A stretch of 64,000 bases of DNA from an uncultured bacterium (GCA_948964545.1 CAREDV010000001.1:62001-126000); one strand, 5' to 3'; counted from the first letter of the stretch, positions 15,513-25,657 are shown. Notes: generated by a model not told the origin, from the sequence alone. Made by a program: numbers and translations.

Positions 15513-17261
15513 ATGGAAAAGATTAATGAGCTTATAAATAATAAAGAATTTACACTTGCAAAACAAGAGTTATTAAAAATTTTAGAAGAAGATGAGAAAA
15601 ATATTGAGGCATTAAAACTTCTCGGACTTTGTCATGTTAACCTTGGCGAATTCAAAGACGGGCAGGCTGTTTTTGAAACGGTTGTTAAATATAATGATGA
15701 TGCGACAAGCTGGTTTTATCTTGCAAACTGCTATGATAATCAGGATGATTTTTTGCATGCAATCGCTGCTTATGAAGAAGTTTTAAGAATGCGCAGCGGC
15801 TACACTGATGCATATAAAAATCTTGCAGTCGTTTATGTGAAAAATCAAGAACCGCAAAAAGCTGTTGAAACTGCGCAAAGAGCATTGGATTATGTGACTG
15901 ACGATTATACGGTTTATTATATTGCGGGAACTGCCTGTATGGCTTTGAAAGATTTTGCAAAAGCTCTTGAGTTTTTTGAAAAAGCACTCGAGCTTAACCC
16001 TGAACACTCACAGATTTACAATAATCTTGGAACTTGCTATGTTTCAACAAATGATTTGAACAGAGCTTATGAAAGTTTTTTAAAAGCAAGCGAATATAAT
16101 CCAGACAATTCCATAACTTATTTTAATATAGCATCAATTTTGCAGATGCAGGGAAAACATGAAGAAGCCTGCGTATTTTTTAAAAAAGCTTACGTACTTG
16201 ACCCGCAGGATAACTATTTAACAGCGTTAGCGCTTTCCGAGGTTAAGTCGAACAAAATTCAAGATGCAATTACACACTATAAAACTCTAGCGGCGCATCA
16301 TCCAGAAAAACCGAATTTTCAATACAACCTTGCAAGCTGTTATGAAGTTGTCGGTGAATATGCAAGCGCAATTGCAATCCTTGCACAGCTTGTAATTTTG
16401 AATCCTAAATCAGTTTCAATGTCAAGAAAATTAGCTAACATTTATATAAAAGCAGGTAAATTTTTTAATGCTAAAGAGCTTTACGAAAAAATTATCCGTC
16501 AGGGAAATGTTTCATATGAAATTTATTATGAATTTGCTCATATTTGTGTGAAAACAAATGACAGCGATAAGGCTGAAAAGATTTTGAAAAAAGTAGTTGA
16601 ACTTAACCCTGAATTTGCTCCAGCTCACAAAGATTTGGGCGTGCTTTATTTGAGCAAACGTCTGTTTGATTATGCAGAAGATGAGTTTCAGCTTGCATTA
16701 AAGGCTGACCCTGAAGATTTTGAATCTTTGTTTGAGTATGCAAATTTTCTCCATGCGACGACTAATTTTAAAAAAGCTGATGAATATTATGAAAAAGCTT
16801 TGGCAATTTATTCAGGTAATTATGAAGCTGTCGGTTTTTGTGCGCTGAATAAAATGCTTTTGGGTGACTTGGATACTGCGTATTCAATGATTGAGCAAGT
16901 CTTGAGTAAAGTTACTAACGACGGATTTATGTATTTTATTGCAGGTAAAATTAAGTATCTGAGAAAAGAATTTGAAGATGCTAAAATGTATTACGTAAAA
17001 TCTTATGAGCTTGAAAAAGCTGCAGATACGGAACAAATGCTTGCGATGTGCTATTTTGAACTTGGTGAATATGAGCAGGCGAATGGCATTTTTCATCATT
17101 TATTAGAGCAAAATCCATTGAATGTTAATCTTTTATTGTCAATAGCAAAATGTTATGAAAAGCTTGGAAAACAGGATGAAGCTTTAAATGCTCTTGATAA
17201 AATTGTTGAAACATTCCCCGAGTGCGAAGAAGCACAGGAAATGATTAGAGCTATATCATAA
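15513..17261 (+). CDS. TPR-repeat protein, cytoplasmic
   Basis: 582 residues made almost entirely of tetratricopeptide repeats (more than a dozen 34-residue units, with recurrent A/G at 8, A at 20 and P at 32, for example ALEFFEKALELNPEHSQIYN). There is no signal peptide, so it is a cytoplasmic scaffold or glycosyltransferase/secretion adaptor. The start is placed at the ATG 15513 because a TTGAAA-16-TATAAT promoter ends six bases before it; the frame is open six codons further upstream but that would overlap the promoter. It shows the same TPR style as the secreted protein at 17706. Confidence 0.85.
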   Translation: MEKINELINNKEFTLAKQELLKILEEDEKNIEALKLLGLCHVNLGEFKDGQAVFETVVKYNDDATSWFYLANCYDNQDDFLHAIAAYEEVLRMRSGYTDAYKNLAVVYVKNQEPQKAVETAQRALDYVTDDYTVYYIAGTACMALKDFAKALEFFEKALELNPEHSQIYNNLGTCYVSTNDLNRAYESFLKASEYNPDNSITYFNIASILQMQGKHEEACVFFKKAYVLDPQDNYLTALALSEVKSNKIQDAITHYKTLAAHHPEKPNFQYNLASCYEVVGEYASAIAILAQLVILNPKSVSMSRKLANIYIKAGKFFNAKELYEKIIRQGNVSYEIYYEFAHICVKTNDSDKAEKILKKVVELNPEFAPAHKDLGVLYLSKRLFDYAEDEFQLALKADPEDFESLFEYANFLHATTNFKKADEYYEKALAIYSGNYEAVGFCALNKMLLGDLDTAYSMIEQVLSKVTNDGFMYFIAGKIKYLRKEFEDAKMYYVKSYELEKAADTEQMLAMCYFELGEYEQANGIFHHLLEQNPLNVNLLLSIAKCYEKLGKQDEALNALDKIVETFPECEEAQEMIRAIS

Positions 17262-17293
17262 AAAACCACCTTTCGATGACAGGTGGTTTTTTT
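17260..17293. terminator. bidirectional intrinsic terminator
   Basis: AAAAACCACCT, nine-base loop, AGGTGGTTTTTTT, between the TPR gene and a convergent small gene. Confidence 0.9.
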
Positions 17294-17299
17294 ATTATT

Positions 17300-17455
17300 T
17301 TATACAAGTCCTAAAACTTTTCTATACCAGGAGAACGTTTCAAGTTCGATTCCATTAAATGTTGTTTTTAAACATTGAGTTTTTAAATAATTTTCAAATT
17401 CGTCGTTGAATTTGGATTTTGTCGTTTTTTCTTTTGTTACTTTTGTAGTTAACAT
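17300..17455 (-). CDS. 51-residue small protein, unknown
   Basis: Begins MLTTKVTKEKTTKSKFN and ends FSWYRKVLGLV. The N-terminal third is Lys/Thr-rich and the remainder mixed with aromatic residues. AAGGAG lies seven bases before the ATG at 17455; an ATG two codons earlier would be only one base from the ribosome site. TATAAT is about 40 bases further upstream, and a shared terminator follows the stop directly, so this is a complete small transcription unit. I do not recognise the family. Confidence 0.6.
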   Translation of the reverse strand: MLTTKVTKEKTTKSKFNDEFENYLKTQCLKTTFNGIELETFSWYRKVLGLV

Positions 17456-17670
17456 AGACATTCTCCTTTTTCCATTAGTGACACATATATTTATTTTTGC
17501 ATTATAACAAATAGTGAGAAATTTTTCTAGTGGTATGAAAACACGAACATTTCAAAATTTGCTCCCTGCCTGATAAAACTTGTTGTAAATTTTTGTAAAG
17601 ATTTTTTACTGCAAAAACGATACTTAAATATTAAACGCAGAAGTGATTTTTTTCAATTGCCCGATTGGCT

Positions 17671-17699
17671 TTGCACAAAATTATATTTTCTGTTATAAT
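17671..17699 (+). promoter_or_regulatory. promoter with leaderless-type start
   Basis: TTGCAC, 17 bases, TATAAT (17694-17699), six bases, ATG 17706. No ribosome site. Confidence 0.75.
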
Positions 17700-17705
17700 G
17701 TGGGT

Positions 17706-19718
17706 ATGAGAGAGAGGGTTTTAATTTCAGCATTATTATCTGTTGTTCTTGCAGGTGTTCAGGTTCAGGCAATGACCCCGCAGGCTAATTCTTTGTACCA
17801 GCAGGCTTGTTCTGCAGAATATAAAGAGGATTATAAAACAGCGGTTGAAAAATTGACAGAAGCACTTGCAATTTCACCTGATGATGTAATGATATATACA
17901 AAACTTGCTGGTGTGTATTCTGAAATGGGAGAGTATGACAAGGCTTTGCAGGCTTATACAAAAGTTTCTGAACTTAAACCGACCGATGGTTATATTTATA
18001 TAAGTGTCGGAAGTATTTACGAAAATCAGGGTAAATATAAAGAAGCACTCACCGCTTACAATAAAGTTATGGGAATGTGTCCCGAATACATATATAATTA
18101 TTTGAATATCGGAAATGTTCAATATCAGCTCGGAGATTACAAATCTGCTATTGAAAATTATAACAAATTTTTATCAACATATTCTCAGCACCGTGAAGCT
18201 CGCGAAAACCTTGCAGCATCTTATTTGAGCGACGGAAATTATCAGTCGGCGGTAAATGAATATGCAAATATATATTCCAAAAACCCCTCTGCGTTTAAAG
18301 ATTTTTCAAAATATGGACTTGCATTGTTTGAAGTTAAAAGTTACGAAAAAGCGGCTGAGTTTTTAGAAAAAGCTGTCGATGCTGATCCTGATAATTCTTC
18401 AGCACATATCAACCTTGCGCTATCATATCAAGAACTTGGCAAAAACAACCTCGCTCTGGCACAGTATGATGTAGTTTTTAGACAACAGCCTGCTTTGCAT
18501 TCTTTACGTTTTGATTACGGTAATTTGCTTGCAGAAATGGATAAGGAAGAAGCAGCTATTGAAAACTACAAAATTTATATCCAGAATTATCCACAGGATG
18601 CAAGAGCTTATCAGAATATCGGTATAGTTTATAAACGTCTTTTAAAGACTGACGAAGCAATAGCAAATTATGAAAAGGCACTTAAGCTTCAAAAAGATAA
18701 GCGCGATGTTGAGCTTGTTAAGGATTTGGCAGAATGTTACCACCTTAACAAAGATTACGGAAATGCATTGAAGTATTATGATGAAGTTCTGGCAGTAAAA
18801 TCCGATGATTATGATGTTAAGTATAATAAAGCGGTTATTTTGCACTCAATGAATAAATATAATGATGCTATTGCAATGTACAACGAGCTTTTAAAAATTA
18901 AGGAAAACAGCGCAGTTGAGGCAAATCTTACATCTGCATATATTGCTCAGGGTGATGAATATTTAAAATCTCATAATTATTCGCTTGCAGCGGAAATGTT
19001 TGAAAAAGCTATTGAACGTAATACAAATGACAGTTATGCATATTTTGGACTTGCTCAAAGTTACAGAGCATGCGACCTTAATGATAAAGCAACCGAATAT
19101 TTTGAAAAAGCAATTTCTATGTCGCCTGAAAGGGCGGAATATAGTCAGGAATTTGCTGAATTTATTTCCGCTACAAGCAAACCTGAAGTGAAGATTTCTG
19201 ATACATCATCAGAGGTTAAAGAAGTAGTGCTTACAATGGATTACGGGCAGGAAGACAGTAAGGAACTGATTTCAAAAGGCGACGAAAATTACAAAAATAA
19301 AAATTATGACATTGCCGTAAAAAATTATCAGGATGCATTAAGAGTTAACCCTGCCGATGAGGTTACATTGCTGAAGCTCGGTAATATCTATAAGATTAAA
19401 AATGACAATAAAAATGCAATAAATTTCTACAAAAAATCTATTGTTGTTAACCCGAATTACTCTGACGGCTGGTTTAATCTCGGACTTGTCTATGCAAGCG
19501 ACAAAAATAACAACAAAGCAAAAGAATGTTTCCACCGCGTAATTTCACTAAATCCGAATTACGGTTATGCATATTATGCGCTCGGACTTGCTTATGAACA
19601 GGACGGAAATGAAAAAGAAGCTTTAAATAATTACAAAATTTTCCTTGTTCACAATAAAGATGAAGCGACAGGTAAAGCGGTTCATGAAAAGGTAAAACAG
19701 CTTGAAAAAACTAATTAG
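17706..19718 (+). CDS. exported TPR-repeat protein
   Basis: 670 residues. A signal peptide (RERVLISALLSVVLAGVQVQA) ends near residue 23, followed by about fifteen tetratricopeptide repeats in two blocks separated by a Ser/Val/Glu linker around residue 500-515. A periplasmic or envelope-attached scaffold is likely. The ATG at 17706 is six bases after TATAAT of a TTGCAC-17 promoter; the longer open frame from 17643 would start inside the promoter. Its end overlaps the lipoprotein gene at 19702 by 17 bases, and the TPR/protease gene follows, so the three form an operon. Confidence 0.85.
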   Translation: MRERVLISALLSVVLAGVQVQAMTPQANSLYQQACSAEYKEDYKTAVEKLTEALAISPDDVMIYTKLAGVYSEMGEYDKALQAYTKVSELKPTDGYIYISVGSIYENQGKYKEALTAYNKVMGMCPEYIYNYLNIGNVQYQLGDYKSAIENYNKFLSTYSQHREARENLAASYLSDGNYQSAVNEYANIYSKNPSAFKDFSKYGLALFEVKSYEKAAEFLEKAVDADPDNSSAHINLALSYQELGKNNLALAQYDVVFRQQPALHSLRFDYGNLLAEMDKEEAAIENYKIYIQNYPQDARAYQNIGIVYKRLLKTDEAIANYEKALKLQKDKRDVELVKDLAECYHLNKDYGNALKYYDEVLAVKSDDYDVKYNKAVILHSMNKYNDAIAMYNELLKIKENSAVEANLTSAYIAQGDEYLKSHNYSLAAEMFEKAIERNTNDSYAYFGLAQSYRACDLNDKATEYFEKAISMSPERAEYSQEFAEFISATSKPEVKISDTSSEVKEVVLTMDYGQEDSKELISKGDENYKNKNYDIAVKNYQDALRVNPADEVTLLKLGNIYKIKNDNKNAINFYKKSIVVNPNYSDGWFNLGLVYASDKNNNKAKECFHRVISLNPNYGYAYYALGLAYEQDGNEKEALNNYKIFLVHNKDEATGKAVHEKVKQLEKTN

Positions 19719-20109
19719 TCTGCTTGTATTAATAATGTTGTTGTGCGCGGGTTGTACAGGTGCAGACAAGCCTGCAATTCTTTTTAACAGACATCCGATT
19801 AGCGAGCAGAATGTTTATGATTATTCGGTAATTTTTCCCATCGGAACAAGGATTTATTATCTGGTTTTAGTGCCCAAAAAAATTCAGTCGAGATATATTT
19901 ATATTCAGGTAATTAAAAAAGATAATTCTTACGGTCGTTTGGGTTATAATCTTATTTGGACAAAAAATGTTCGGCTTAAAGATGAAGAAGTAAATTATTT
20001 TACAGATTACCTTGTTTTGAATGAAAAAGGGTTTTATATAATGAAAGTTTATTCAAAAGATAATCCGCAAAAAGTTCTTACATCTGCGGAATTTAGAGTT
20101 GGAGAATGA
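19702..20109 (+). CDS. small lipoprotein
   Basis: 135 residues with a lipoprotein signal peptide (MKKLISLLVLIMLLCAGC, lipobox LCAGC with Cys18), so anchored in a membrane. The mature part (IYIQVIKKDNSYGRLGYNLIWTK region, then GFYIMKVYSKDNPQKVL) looks like a single beta-sandwich of the kind found in envelope accessory proteins. Family unknown. Translationally coupled to the TPR gene before it and to the TPR/protease gene after it. Confidence 0.75.
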   Translation: MKKLISLLVLIMLLCAGCTGADKPAILFNRHPISEQNVYDYSVIFPIGTRIYYLVLVPKKIQSRYIYIQVIKKDNSYGRLGYNLIWTKNVRLKDEEVNYFTDYLVLNEKGFYIMKVYSKDNPQKVLTSAEFRVGE

Positions 20110-20110
20110 T

Positions 20111-21262
20111 ATGGATTTTAAACAGTCTTTAATTATCAGCTGTGTAATTGTTTTGGGTATAGCCGGCATGTTTGGCGGGTATTCAATATATCAAAACAAT
20201 ATTAAGATGCATGAAAATTATATTGAAGCGCAGGATGCATTCAGAAATTCAAATCTCAAGCAAGCTGATAAACTTCTTGAAAGCAAGCCTCCGCGTGATA
20301 TTGAAAAAGAATTTTATCTGCTTAAATATAATGTAGAAATGAATTTGAATAAATTGTATCAGGCGGAGCAAACTGCTTTACAACTCTTGAAAATTAATCC
20401 GAAAGATGCGTTTTATAATTATCTGCTCGGTCTGGTATATTTTAATCTAGACGAAAGAGAAAAAACCGAATTATATCTCAAAAATGCAGTTGAATTTTCG
20501 CCTAAAAATGTTGATTATAAAATTCATTTAGCAAACTGTTATGCAAATTACGGAAAAGATGACGAAGCTATAAAATTATACAAAGAATTGAAAGATTTAA
20601 TTCCGGGTTATGAAATTGCATACGCATCAATTGCAACTATTTATGAAAATAAAAATGATTTAGAAAATGCTTTAAAATACCGCAAAGAAGCGGCTGAAAA
20701 ATTCAGCGATAACGCCTATGATTTATATATGCTTGCAAAATTATACGAAAAAATGGGCAAAAAAGATGAAGCTGCTGACTATTATGCAAAGACTGCAAAA
20801 CTTGATGTGAATGAAAATACTGATGCTAGAACTAAATACTTTGCTCTTACCGGTAAACCTTATCATTCTGCACCTCAGTTTAAAAGCGAAACAATCCCGT
20901 TCAAAAACGTCAACGGGCTGATGATTGTAAATGCTAAAGTTAATGGTGTTCCTGCAAGTTTTTTGATAGACACAGGCGCAACATCTTCTCTTGTATATGC
21001 AAACTTTATAAAGAATAAACAAATCCCCGTAAAAACAAATGTATTTGGGATTACAACATCTGCTAACGGAACAAAGTCAGTTGTTCCTATTGCGAATTTG
21101 AATTTAAAACTCGGCAGTATGGAGTTTAACAATCTTCCGACGTATATAATGCCTACGGAAAATAAAGTATTTGACGGGATAATTGGTAATGATATCCTTG
21201 AAAAAACAGATTATTATGCCGACAGACAACAGGGTGTTATTGTTATAAAAAGTATCAAATAA
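20111..21262 (+). CDS. TPR - retropepsin-like aspartic protease fusion, membrane-anchored
   Basis: 383 residues: N-terminal membrane anchor (residues 5-25), TPR repeats (about 40-245), then a retropepsin-like domain with FLIDTGATSS (catalytic Asp in DTGAT, near residue 280) and the flap/second strand GIIGNDIL near residue 358. One such domain per chain means it must dimerise to form an active site. It would face the periplasm. The ATG at 20111 has GGAGA six bases upstream and overlaps the end of the lipoprotein gene by position; a TTG four codons earlier is rejected. It may process an exported partner from the same operon. Confidence 0.85.
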   Translation: MDFKQSLIISCVIVLGIAGMFGGYSIYQNNIKMHENYIEAQDAFRNSNLKQADKLLESKPPRDIEKEFYLLKYNVEMNLNKLYQAEQTALQLLKINPKDAFYNYLLGLVYFNLDEREKTELYLKNAVEFSPKNVDYKIHLANCYANYGKDDEAIKLYKELKDLIPGYEIAYASIATIYENKNDLENALKYRKEAAEKFSDNAYDLYMLAKLYEKMGKKDEAADYYAKTAKLDVNENTDARTKYFALTGKPYHSAPQFKSETIPFKNVNGLMIVNAKVNGVPASFLIDTGATSSLVYANFIKNKQIPVKTNVFGITTSANGTKSVVPIANLNLKLGSMEFNNLPTYIMPTENKVFDGIIGNDILEKTDYYADRQQGVIVIKSIK

Positions 21263-21288
21263 AAAAAGAGTCACTCGCCTCTTTTTTA
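21261..21288 (+). terminator. intrinsic terminator of the TPR operon
   Basis: AAAAAAGAG, eight-base loop, CTCTTTTTT. Confidence 0.75.
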
Positions 21289-21328
21289 TTCGTTATCATT
21301 TAAAAGATTTGTTTGTGAAGAAACTGTG

Positions 21329-21646
21329 TTAGTTTGCAGGTGTAGAGTTTCTGTGTAACAGTTTTCCATATTTGTCTATGTTTTGTTTTAACGTTTCATT
21401 ATCAACAGTGTCATAATTTAAAACATCAAATTTATATGGTGTTGAGAGTTCATCAAGTTCAAAAGCTATGTGACGCAAAAGTTTTTCGTTTATTTTGCCA
21501 AAAATTGCCAAATCAATATCAGAACCGGGTTTGTAATTTCCTCTTGCCCGTGAGCCAAAAATTTTCACTTCACTAATTTCAGAATATGAGCGAAATAAAT
21601 TTTTAATCATTTCTATTGTTTTATCTGGTAAGCCAAAATTATCCAT
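21329..21646 (-). CDS. minimal nucleotidyltransferase (MNT antitoxin)
   Basis: 105 residues with the polymerase-beta-type motif GSRARGNYKPGSDIDLAIFG (GSx-RG-x5-D-x-D). In MNT-HEPN pairs this protein neutralises the HEPN toxin, in characterised cases by adding AMP to a tyrosine. It overlaps the HEPN gene by eight bases and is downstream of it, the usual order. It has no close association with other mobile genes here. Confidence 0.9.
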   Translation of the reverse strand: MDNFGLPDKTIEMIKNLFRSYSEISEVKIFGSRARGNYKPGSDIDLAIFGKINEKLLRHIAFELDELSTPYKFDVLNYDTVDNETLKQNIDKYGKLLHRNSTPAN

Positions 21647-22040
21647 TAATTTTACCTTTTAAATAAACTTGCAGTTCATCTAACAAAGAAGTATAGTTGT
21701 TCAAAATTTCAGAAACAAGTTGTTGGGCAAATTCTTCTCTGTATGTATGAGAAGTTTTATTTCTTGCTTCCATCATTTCAATCCAGATTTGTCCGTTATT
21801 GATTATATTTTTTTGGAAAGATTCTTTTATTGTTTCGCGCGGAGTCTCAGTTTTGATACCGTTATATTCAAGGTAATCTTTTAGAGTTTTCCAGGCTAGT
21901 TCAAAGACAATTTCATATGCCTGAATTAGTGCCATAGTATAAATTTTGTTCAGTCCCTCTTGTTCTATACAATTTATGGTGTCTTTAAAATTAGCATGTG
22001 CTTTTTCAAAATTTTCAAACCTTTGAACCCAACGAGTCAT
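21639..22040 (-). CDS. HEPN-domain protein (HI0074 type, toxin of MNT-HEPN)
   Basis: 133-residue all-helical HEPN protein with the RNase-type R-x4-H motif as RNKTSH near residue 90 and the family segments YEIVFELAWKTLKDYLEY and ETPRETIKESF. HEPN toxins are metal-independent RNases, though activity of this one is not known. An AAAGGAG ribosome site precedes the ATG at 22040. Translationally coupled to the MNT gene. Confidence 0.9.
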   Translation of the reverse strand: MTRWVQRFENFEKAHANFKDTINCIEQEGLNKIYTMALIQAYEIVFELAWKTLKDYLEYNGIKTETPRETIKESFQKNIINNGQIWIEMMEARNKTSHTYREEFAQQLVSEILNNYTSLLDELQVYLKGKING

Positions 22041-22140
22041 ATAATTCTCCTTTATTCGATTATATCATAAAATGGAAACCGTAATTGTAACGATATGTAA
22101 AGTTAAGTTTTAAAATGTCTGAAACCCTGTCATAATGTCT

Positions 22141-22167
22141 CTATGCTATGCTATGCTATGCTATGCT
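22141..22167. repeat. pentanucleotide microsatellite (CTATG)5
   Basis: Five perfect copies of CTATG followed by CT, 84 bases before the ATG at 22251, just after a CATAAT box. The repeat unit is not a multiple of three and lies outside coding sequence, so length changes would alter a leader or promoter. Confidence 0.9.
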
Positions 22168-22250
22168 CCTATTGCGCGTGTAGCAATTATTTTGACGATT
22201 ATTTTTTTATAAAAGAGTAAGGGAAATGTTTTTAAGAAAGGAAAGAAATT

Positions 22251-22538
22251 ATGTCAACAATTGGTGTTAGAGCCGCAAAATTTTTAGGAGTTAAACCTCA
22301 AGAACTTGTAAAAGCATTGAATACTTGTACTCGACCTGCTATGAACGGTCAAGGAGCATTAATGAAACCTAATGGTGCATTGACACAGCTCGGGCAAGAT
22401 GTATATCAGGCTGAAAAGAAAGCATTAGGCGCTAAAAATTTGAGGGAATATTTGAAAGCGGTTATTGAGCATTATAAACAGCCTGGGGTTAAGCTTTTTG
22501 AACCATTTAATACAATGCTTGGTAAAATTGTAAAATAA
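22251..22538 (+). CDS. 95-residue small protein, unknown
   Basis: Starts MSTIGVRAAKFLGVKPQEL, contains a Gly/Asn/Met-rich centre (RPAMNGQGALMKPNGALTQL) and ends with a helical, basic tail. No signal peptide. An AAGAAAGGAAAG ribosome region precedes the ATG. It has its own terminator and a microsatellite in the upstream region, so expression may vary with repeat length. Not a family I can name. Confidence 0.65.
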   Translation: MSTIGVRAAKFLGVKPQELVKALNTCTRPAMNGQGALMKPNGALTQLGQDVYQAEKKALGAKNLREYLKAVIEHYKQPGVKLFEPFNTMLGKIVK

Positions 22539-22562
22539 AAAAGAGGCATTTGCCTCTTTTTT
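22537..22562. terminator. bidirectional intrinsic terminator
   Basis: AAAAAAGAGGCA-tt-TGCCTCTTTTTT between the small gene and the convergent gyrA. Confidence 0.9.
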
Positions 22563-25104
22563 ATTCTTTATTATCTAAAAGACTTGTCTGTGTCGATTCT
22601 TGAGTATCCATTGCTTCAACGTCTTTTTTAACTATTTCATCCTCATCAGGATTTACGATTTTGTTAACAGAAACTACTGTATCTGAGTCAACAAGGTTTT
22701 GTGCTCTAACCCCTGTTGCAGGTCTGCCCTGACGTGAGATTGAACCGGCATTAAGTCTTGTTACAACACCGTTTGCAGTTACCATCATAATGTCATCGGA
22801 ATCCTGAACGATTGTCAATGCAACTAATCTTGATGCTGATGATTTGAATTTAGTTGCAATCAAACCGATACCGCCTCTGTTTTGACTTCTGAATTCAGAA
22901 AGTTTTGTACGTTTTCCAAAGCCGTCAGATGTTACAACAAGCAAGTCTGCGTCGTAATCTCTAGGTACAATATCGCATCCGACAAGTTCGTCGCCTGTTC
23001 TTAATTTCATAGAAGTTACACCGCGTGCAGATCTTCCAAGCGGTCTTAAATCTTCAATCGGGAAGCGGATTGCCATACCGCAGGATGTACCGATAATGAT
23101 TTCGTCACGTGCAGTTGCAAGTTTTACCCAATTTAATTCGTCACCGTCTTCCAAACCGATTGCGATAATACCATTTCTTCTGATATTTGAGAAGTTATCT
23201 AATTCAATTCGTTTGATATATCCTTTTTTAGTAAGCATAATCAGATTCAAATCATGAGAGAATGTACTTACAGGAACAACAGCCGTAATTCTTTCATCCT
23301 GTTCAATCGGAAGTACGTTTACAATAGGCAAACCTTTTGCCTGACGTCCGCCTTCAGGGAAGTCGTAAACATTTAAGCTGTAAACCGTTCCTTTAGATGA
23401 GAAGAACAATACTTTATCATGCATCATTGCGGTAAAGAAGTGCTGAATATCATCATCTTCTTTTGTTTTCATACCTGATTTACCGCGAGTTGCACGGTTT
23501 TGGCGTTCAAATGTGTCTAAAGAAATTCGTTTCAAATATCCCTGATGAGTGATAAATACAGCCATTGGAGTGTTTGGTGTCAAATCTTCGATTGTAACTT
23601 CACCCTGTTCAGGCAAAATTTGAGTTTTTCTGTCGTCGCCGTATTTTTCTTTATCTTCAAGAAGTTCGCCTTTGATAATGTCAAGGATTTTTTGACGGCT
23701 TGCTAAGATTTCTTCGTATTCTGCAATTTTTTTCAATAACTCATCATATTCTGCCTTAACTTTATCCTGTTCCAAACCTGTTAAACGTCTTAATTGCATT
23801 TCCAAAATAGCGTTTGACTGGTCAACGTCAAGCCCGAATCTGCTCATCAAACCGACTCTTGCTTCATCAGTGGTTTTTGATTTTTTGATAAGTTCAATAA
23901 CTTCATCAATTGAACCGAGTGCAATAATCAAACCTGCCAAAATATGTGCTCTGATTTTAGCTTTTTTAAGGAAGAAAATTGTACGTCTTGTAACTATTTC
24001 AACTCTGTGTTCAACAAATTCAGACAAAATTTCATATAAGTTAAGCAATCTTGGTTGTTTTCCGCAAAGAACAACGTTGTTTACGCCGAAAGTTGTTGCA
24101 AGTTGTGTATATTTAAATAAATTATTTTTAACAACATCTGGTTTTGCATCTCGTTTAAGTTCAATAACGATTCTCATACCCTCTCTATCAGATTCGTCAC
24201 GGATGTCTGAAATGCCAGTAACTCTTTGGTCTTTAACTAATTCTGCAATTTTTTCAATTAGAGCCGCTTTGTTAACCTGATATGGAATTTCTGTGATAAC
24301 GATAGCTGTACGCGCCTGACGGCCGCCGCCGCCTGCAATTTCTTCAAATCCTGCAACGGCTTGCATTTTGATAGAGCCTCTGCCTGTTTCATAAGCTTGT
24401 TTAATATCGCTTAAACCAATGATAGTTGCGGCTGTCGGAAAGTCAGGGCCTTTAACGTATTCCATTAATTCAGCAATTGTGATATTCGGGTTGTCTATAA
24501 GCGCGATTGTACCGTCAACGATTTCACATAAGTTGTGAGGCGGAATATTTGTTGCCATACCGACAGCAATACCTGAAACACCGTTTAACAAAAGCATAGG
24601 AAGTCTTACAGGTAATACAGAGGGTTCTTGCAATGAACCGTCAAAGTTAGGTTCAAATTCAACAGTTTCACAATCGATATCAGCAAGCATAGATTGAGTA
24701 ATTTTGTGCATTCTAGCCTCTGTATAACGCATTGCTGCAGCTCCATCACCATCAACAGAACCGAAGTTACCGTGACCGTCAACTGTTAAATAGCGTGTTG
24801 AAAAGTCTTGAGCCATACGAACAAGAGCTTCATAAACGGCTGTATCACCGTGCGGGTGGTATTTACCGAGAACTTCACCAACGATACGTGCACATTTCTT
24901 GAACGGTTTGTCAGGTGTCATTCCGAGTTCGTTCATTGCGTATAAAATACGTCTGTGTACGGGTTTCAAACCGTCACGAACATCAGGTAACGCGCGGCCT
25001 ACGATAACACTCATCGCATAGTCGATATATGAACGTTTCATTTCTTCTCTAATATTAACGGGAACAATTTTTCCGTCATTAAACATGCTTTGTTGATTAC
25101 TCAA
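22561..25104 (-). CDS. gyrA: DNA gyrase subunit A
   Basis: 847 residues. The breakage-reunion domain carries the active-site segment [11 protein letters not shown] (catalytic Tyr) and the quinolone region [17 protein letters not shown] (Thr and Glu at the positions equivalent to E. coli 83 and 87). The C-terminal beta-pinwheel has [12 protein letters not shown] and RATRGKSG boxes, both departing from the textbook QRRGGKG. The start is taken as TTG at 25104, eight bases after GGAGG; the TTG five codons earlier overlaps the ribosome site. gyrB is not in the window. Confidence 0.93.
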   Translation of the reverse strand: MSNQQSMFNDGKIVPVNIREEMKRSYIDYAMSVIVGRALPDVRDGLKPVHRRILYAMNELGMTPDKPFKKCARIVGEVLGKYHPHGDTAVYEALVRMAQDFSTRYLTVDGHGNFGSVDGDGAAAMRYTEARMHKITQSMLADIDCETVEFEPNFDGSLQEPSVLPVRLPMLLLNGVSGIAVGMATNIPPHNLCEIVDGTIALIDNPNITIAELMEYVKGPDFPTAATIIGLSDIKQAYETGRGSIKMQAVAGFEEIAGGGGRQARTAIVITEIPYQVNKAALIEKIAELVKDQRVTGISDIRDESDREGMRIVIELKRDAKPDVVKNNLFKYTQLATTFGVNNVVLCGKQPRLLNLYEILSEFVEHRVEIVTRRTIFFLKKAKIRAHILAGLIIALGSIDEVIELIKKSKTTDEARVGLMSRFGLDVDQSNAILEMQLRRLTGLEQDKVKAEYDELLKKIAEYEEILASRQKILDIIKGELLEDKEKYGDDRKTQILPEQGEVTIEDLTPNTPMAVFITHQGYLKRISLDTFERQNRATRGKSGMKTKEDDDIQHFFTAMMHDKVLFFSSKGTVYSLNVYDFPEGGRQAKGLPIVNVLPIEQDERITAVVPVSTFSHDLNLIMLTKKGYIKRIELDNFSNIRRNGIIAIGLEDGDELNWVKLATARDEIIIGTSCGMAIRFPIEDLRPLGRSARGVTSMKLRTGDELVGCDIVPRDYDADLLVVTSDGFGKRTKLSEFRSQNRGGIGLIATKFKSSASRLVALTIVQDSDDIMMVTANGVVTRLNAGSISRQGRPATGVRAQNLVDSDTVVSVNKIVNPDEDEIVKKDVEAMDTQESTQTSLLDNKE

Positions 25105-25174
25105 TCTTTCATCCTCCAATGTCTTTACTACATTGTATCACAAACACATGCATTTTAAAAATTTTAATTAATCT

Positions 25175-25657
25175 TTACAATTTATATTTCGGCGCTTCTT
25201 TGTTTACAAGTTCCATATATTTTTTGTTGTATTTTTCGGCAAATTCGATTGCTTTTTTGCGAGCATCACCGTCAGCATTATAAAATCTTCTGCCGTATGT
25301 GAATTCGCTATCTTTTTGAAAATATGCTGTGTTGTATTCGTAAAAATCTTTATTAGGCATAAGATATCCGACCATTCCAGCGTCAGGATAAACAAGCACT
25401 GATGCTCCAGGGTGTTCTGATTGAATCAGGTGCGCAAATTCTGCTGATGCTTCAACTGGATTTGTGCCTGAGGGAAGTTTTTTAATTGTTATTTTTGAAT
25501 GCCAGTTGTCTGCGTTTTCACCTTTCGGGTAATAATTGTATCCGTTTTCTGTATTTACCGAAAGATTATAGGTTTCATCATCAAATTTAATTTTGTTTTC
25601 CATAGCAGCTCCTGTTAAAGGTATCATAAGTAATAATATTGTTAATAATTTTTTCAT
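25175..25657 (-). CDS. exported hypothetical protein
   Basis: 160 residues with a signal peptide (MKKLLTILLLMIPLTGAAM) and a mixed mature part (KFDDETYNLSVNTENGYNYY near residues 25-45, then VEASAEFAHLIQSEHPGASV). This pattern looks like an envelope protein that handles an 'ENGYNYYPKG'-type target, but no family was recognised. GAGAGGA precedes the ATG. It stands alone between gyrA and the rhamnose operon. Confidence 0.7.
   Translation of the reverse strand: MKKLLTILLLMIPLTGAAMENKIKFDDETYNLSVNTENGYNYYPKGENADNWHSKITIKKLPSGTNPVEASAEFAHLIQSEHPGASVLVYPDAGMVGYLMPNKDFYEYNTAYFQKDSEFTYGRRFYNADGDARKKAIEFAEKYNKKYMELVNKEAPKYKL

Noticed and set aside
17330..17360. GTTCGATTCC resembling a tRNA T-loop
   Set aside because: No acceptor, D or anticodon stems around it, and it lies inside the small gene at 17300-17455.
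22141..22167. Tandem CTATG units as a CRISPR-like array
   Set aside because: Repeat is five bases long with no spacers; it is a microsatellite.
24860..24890. Quinolone-resistance change in gyrA (Thr and Glu at E. coli positions 83 and 87)
   Set aside because: These residues occur as wild type in several bacteria; no resistance claim can be made.
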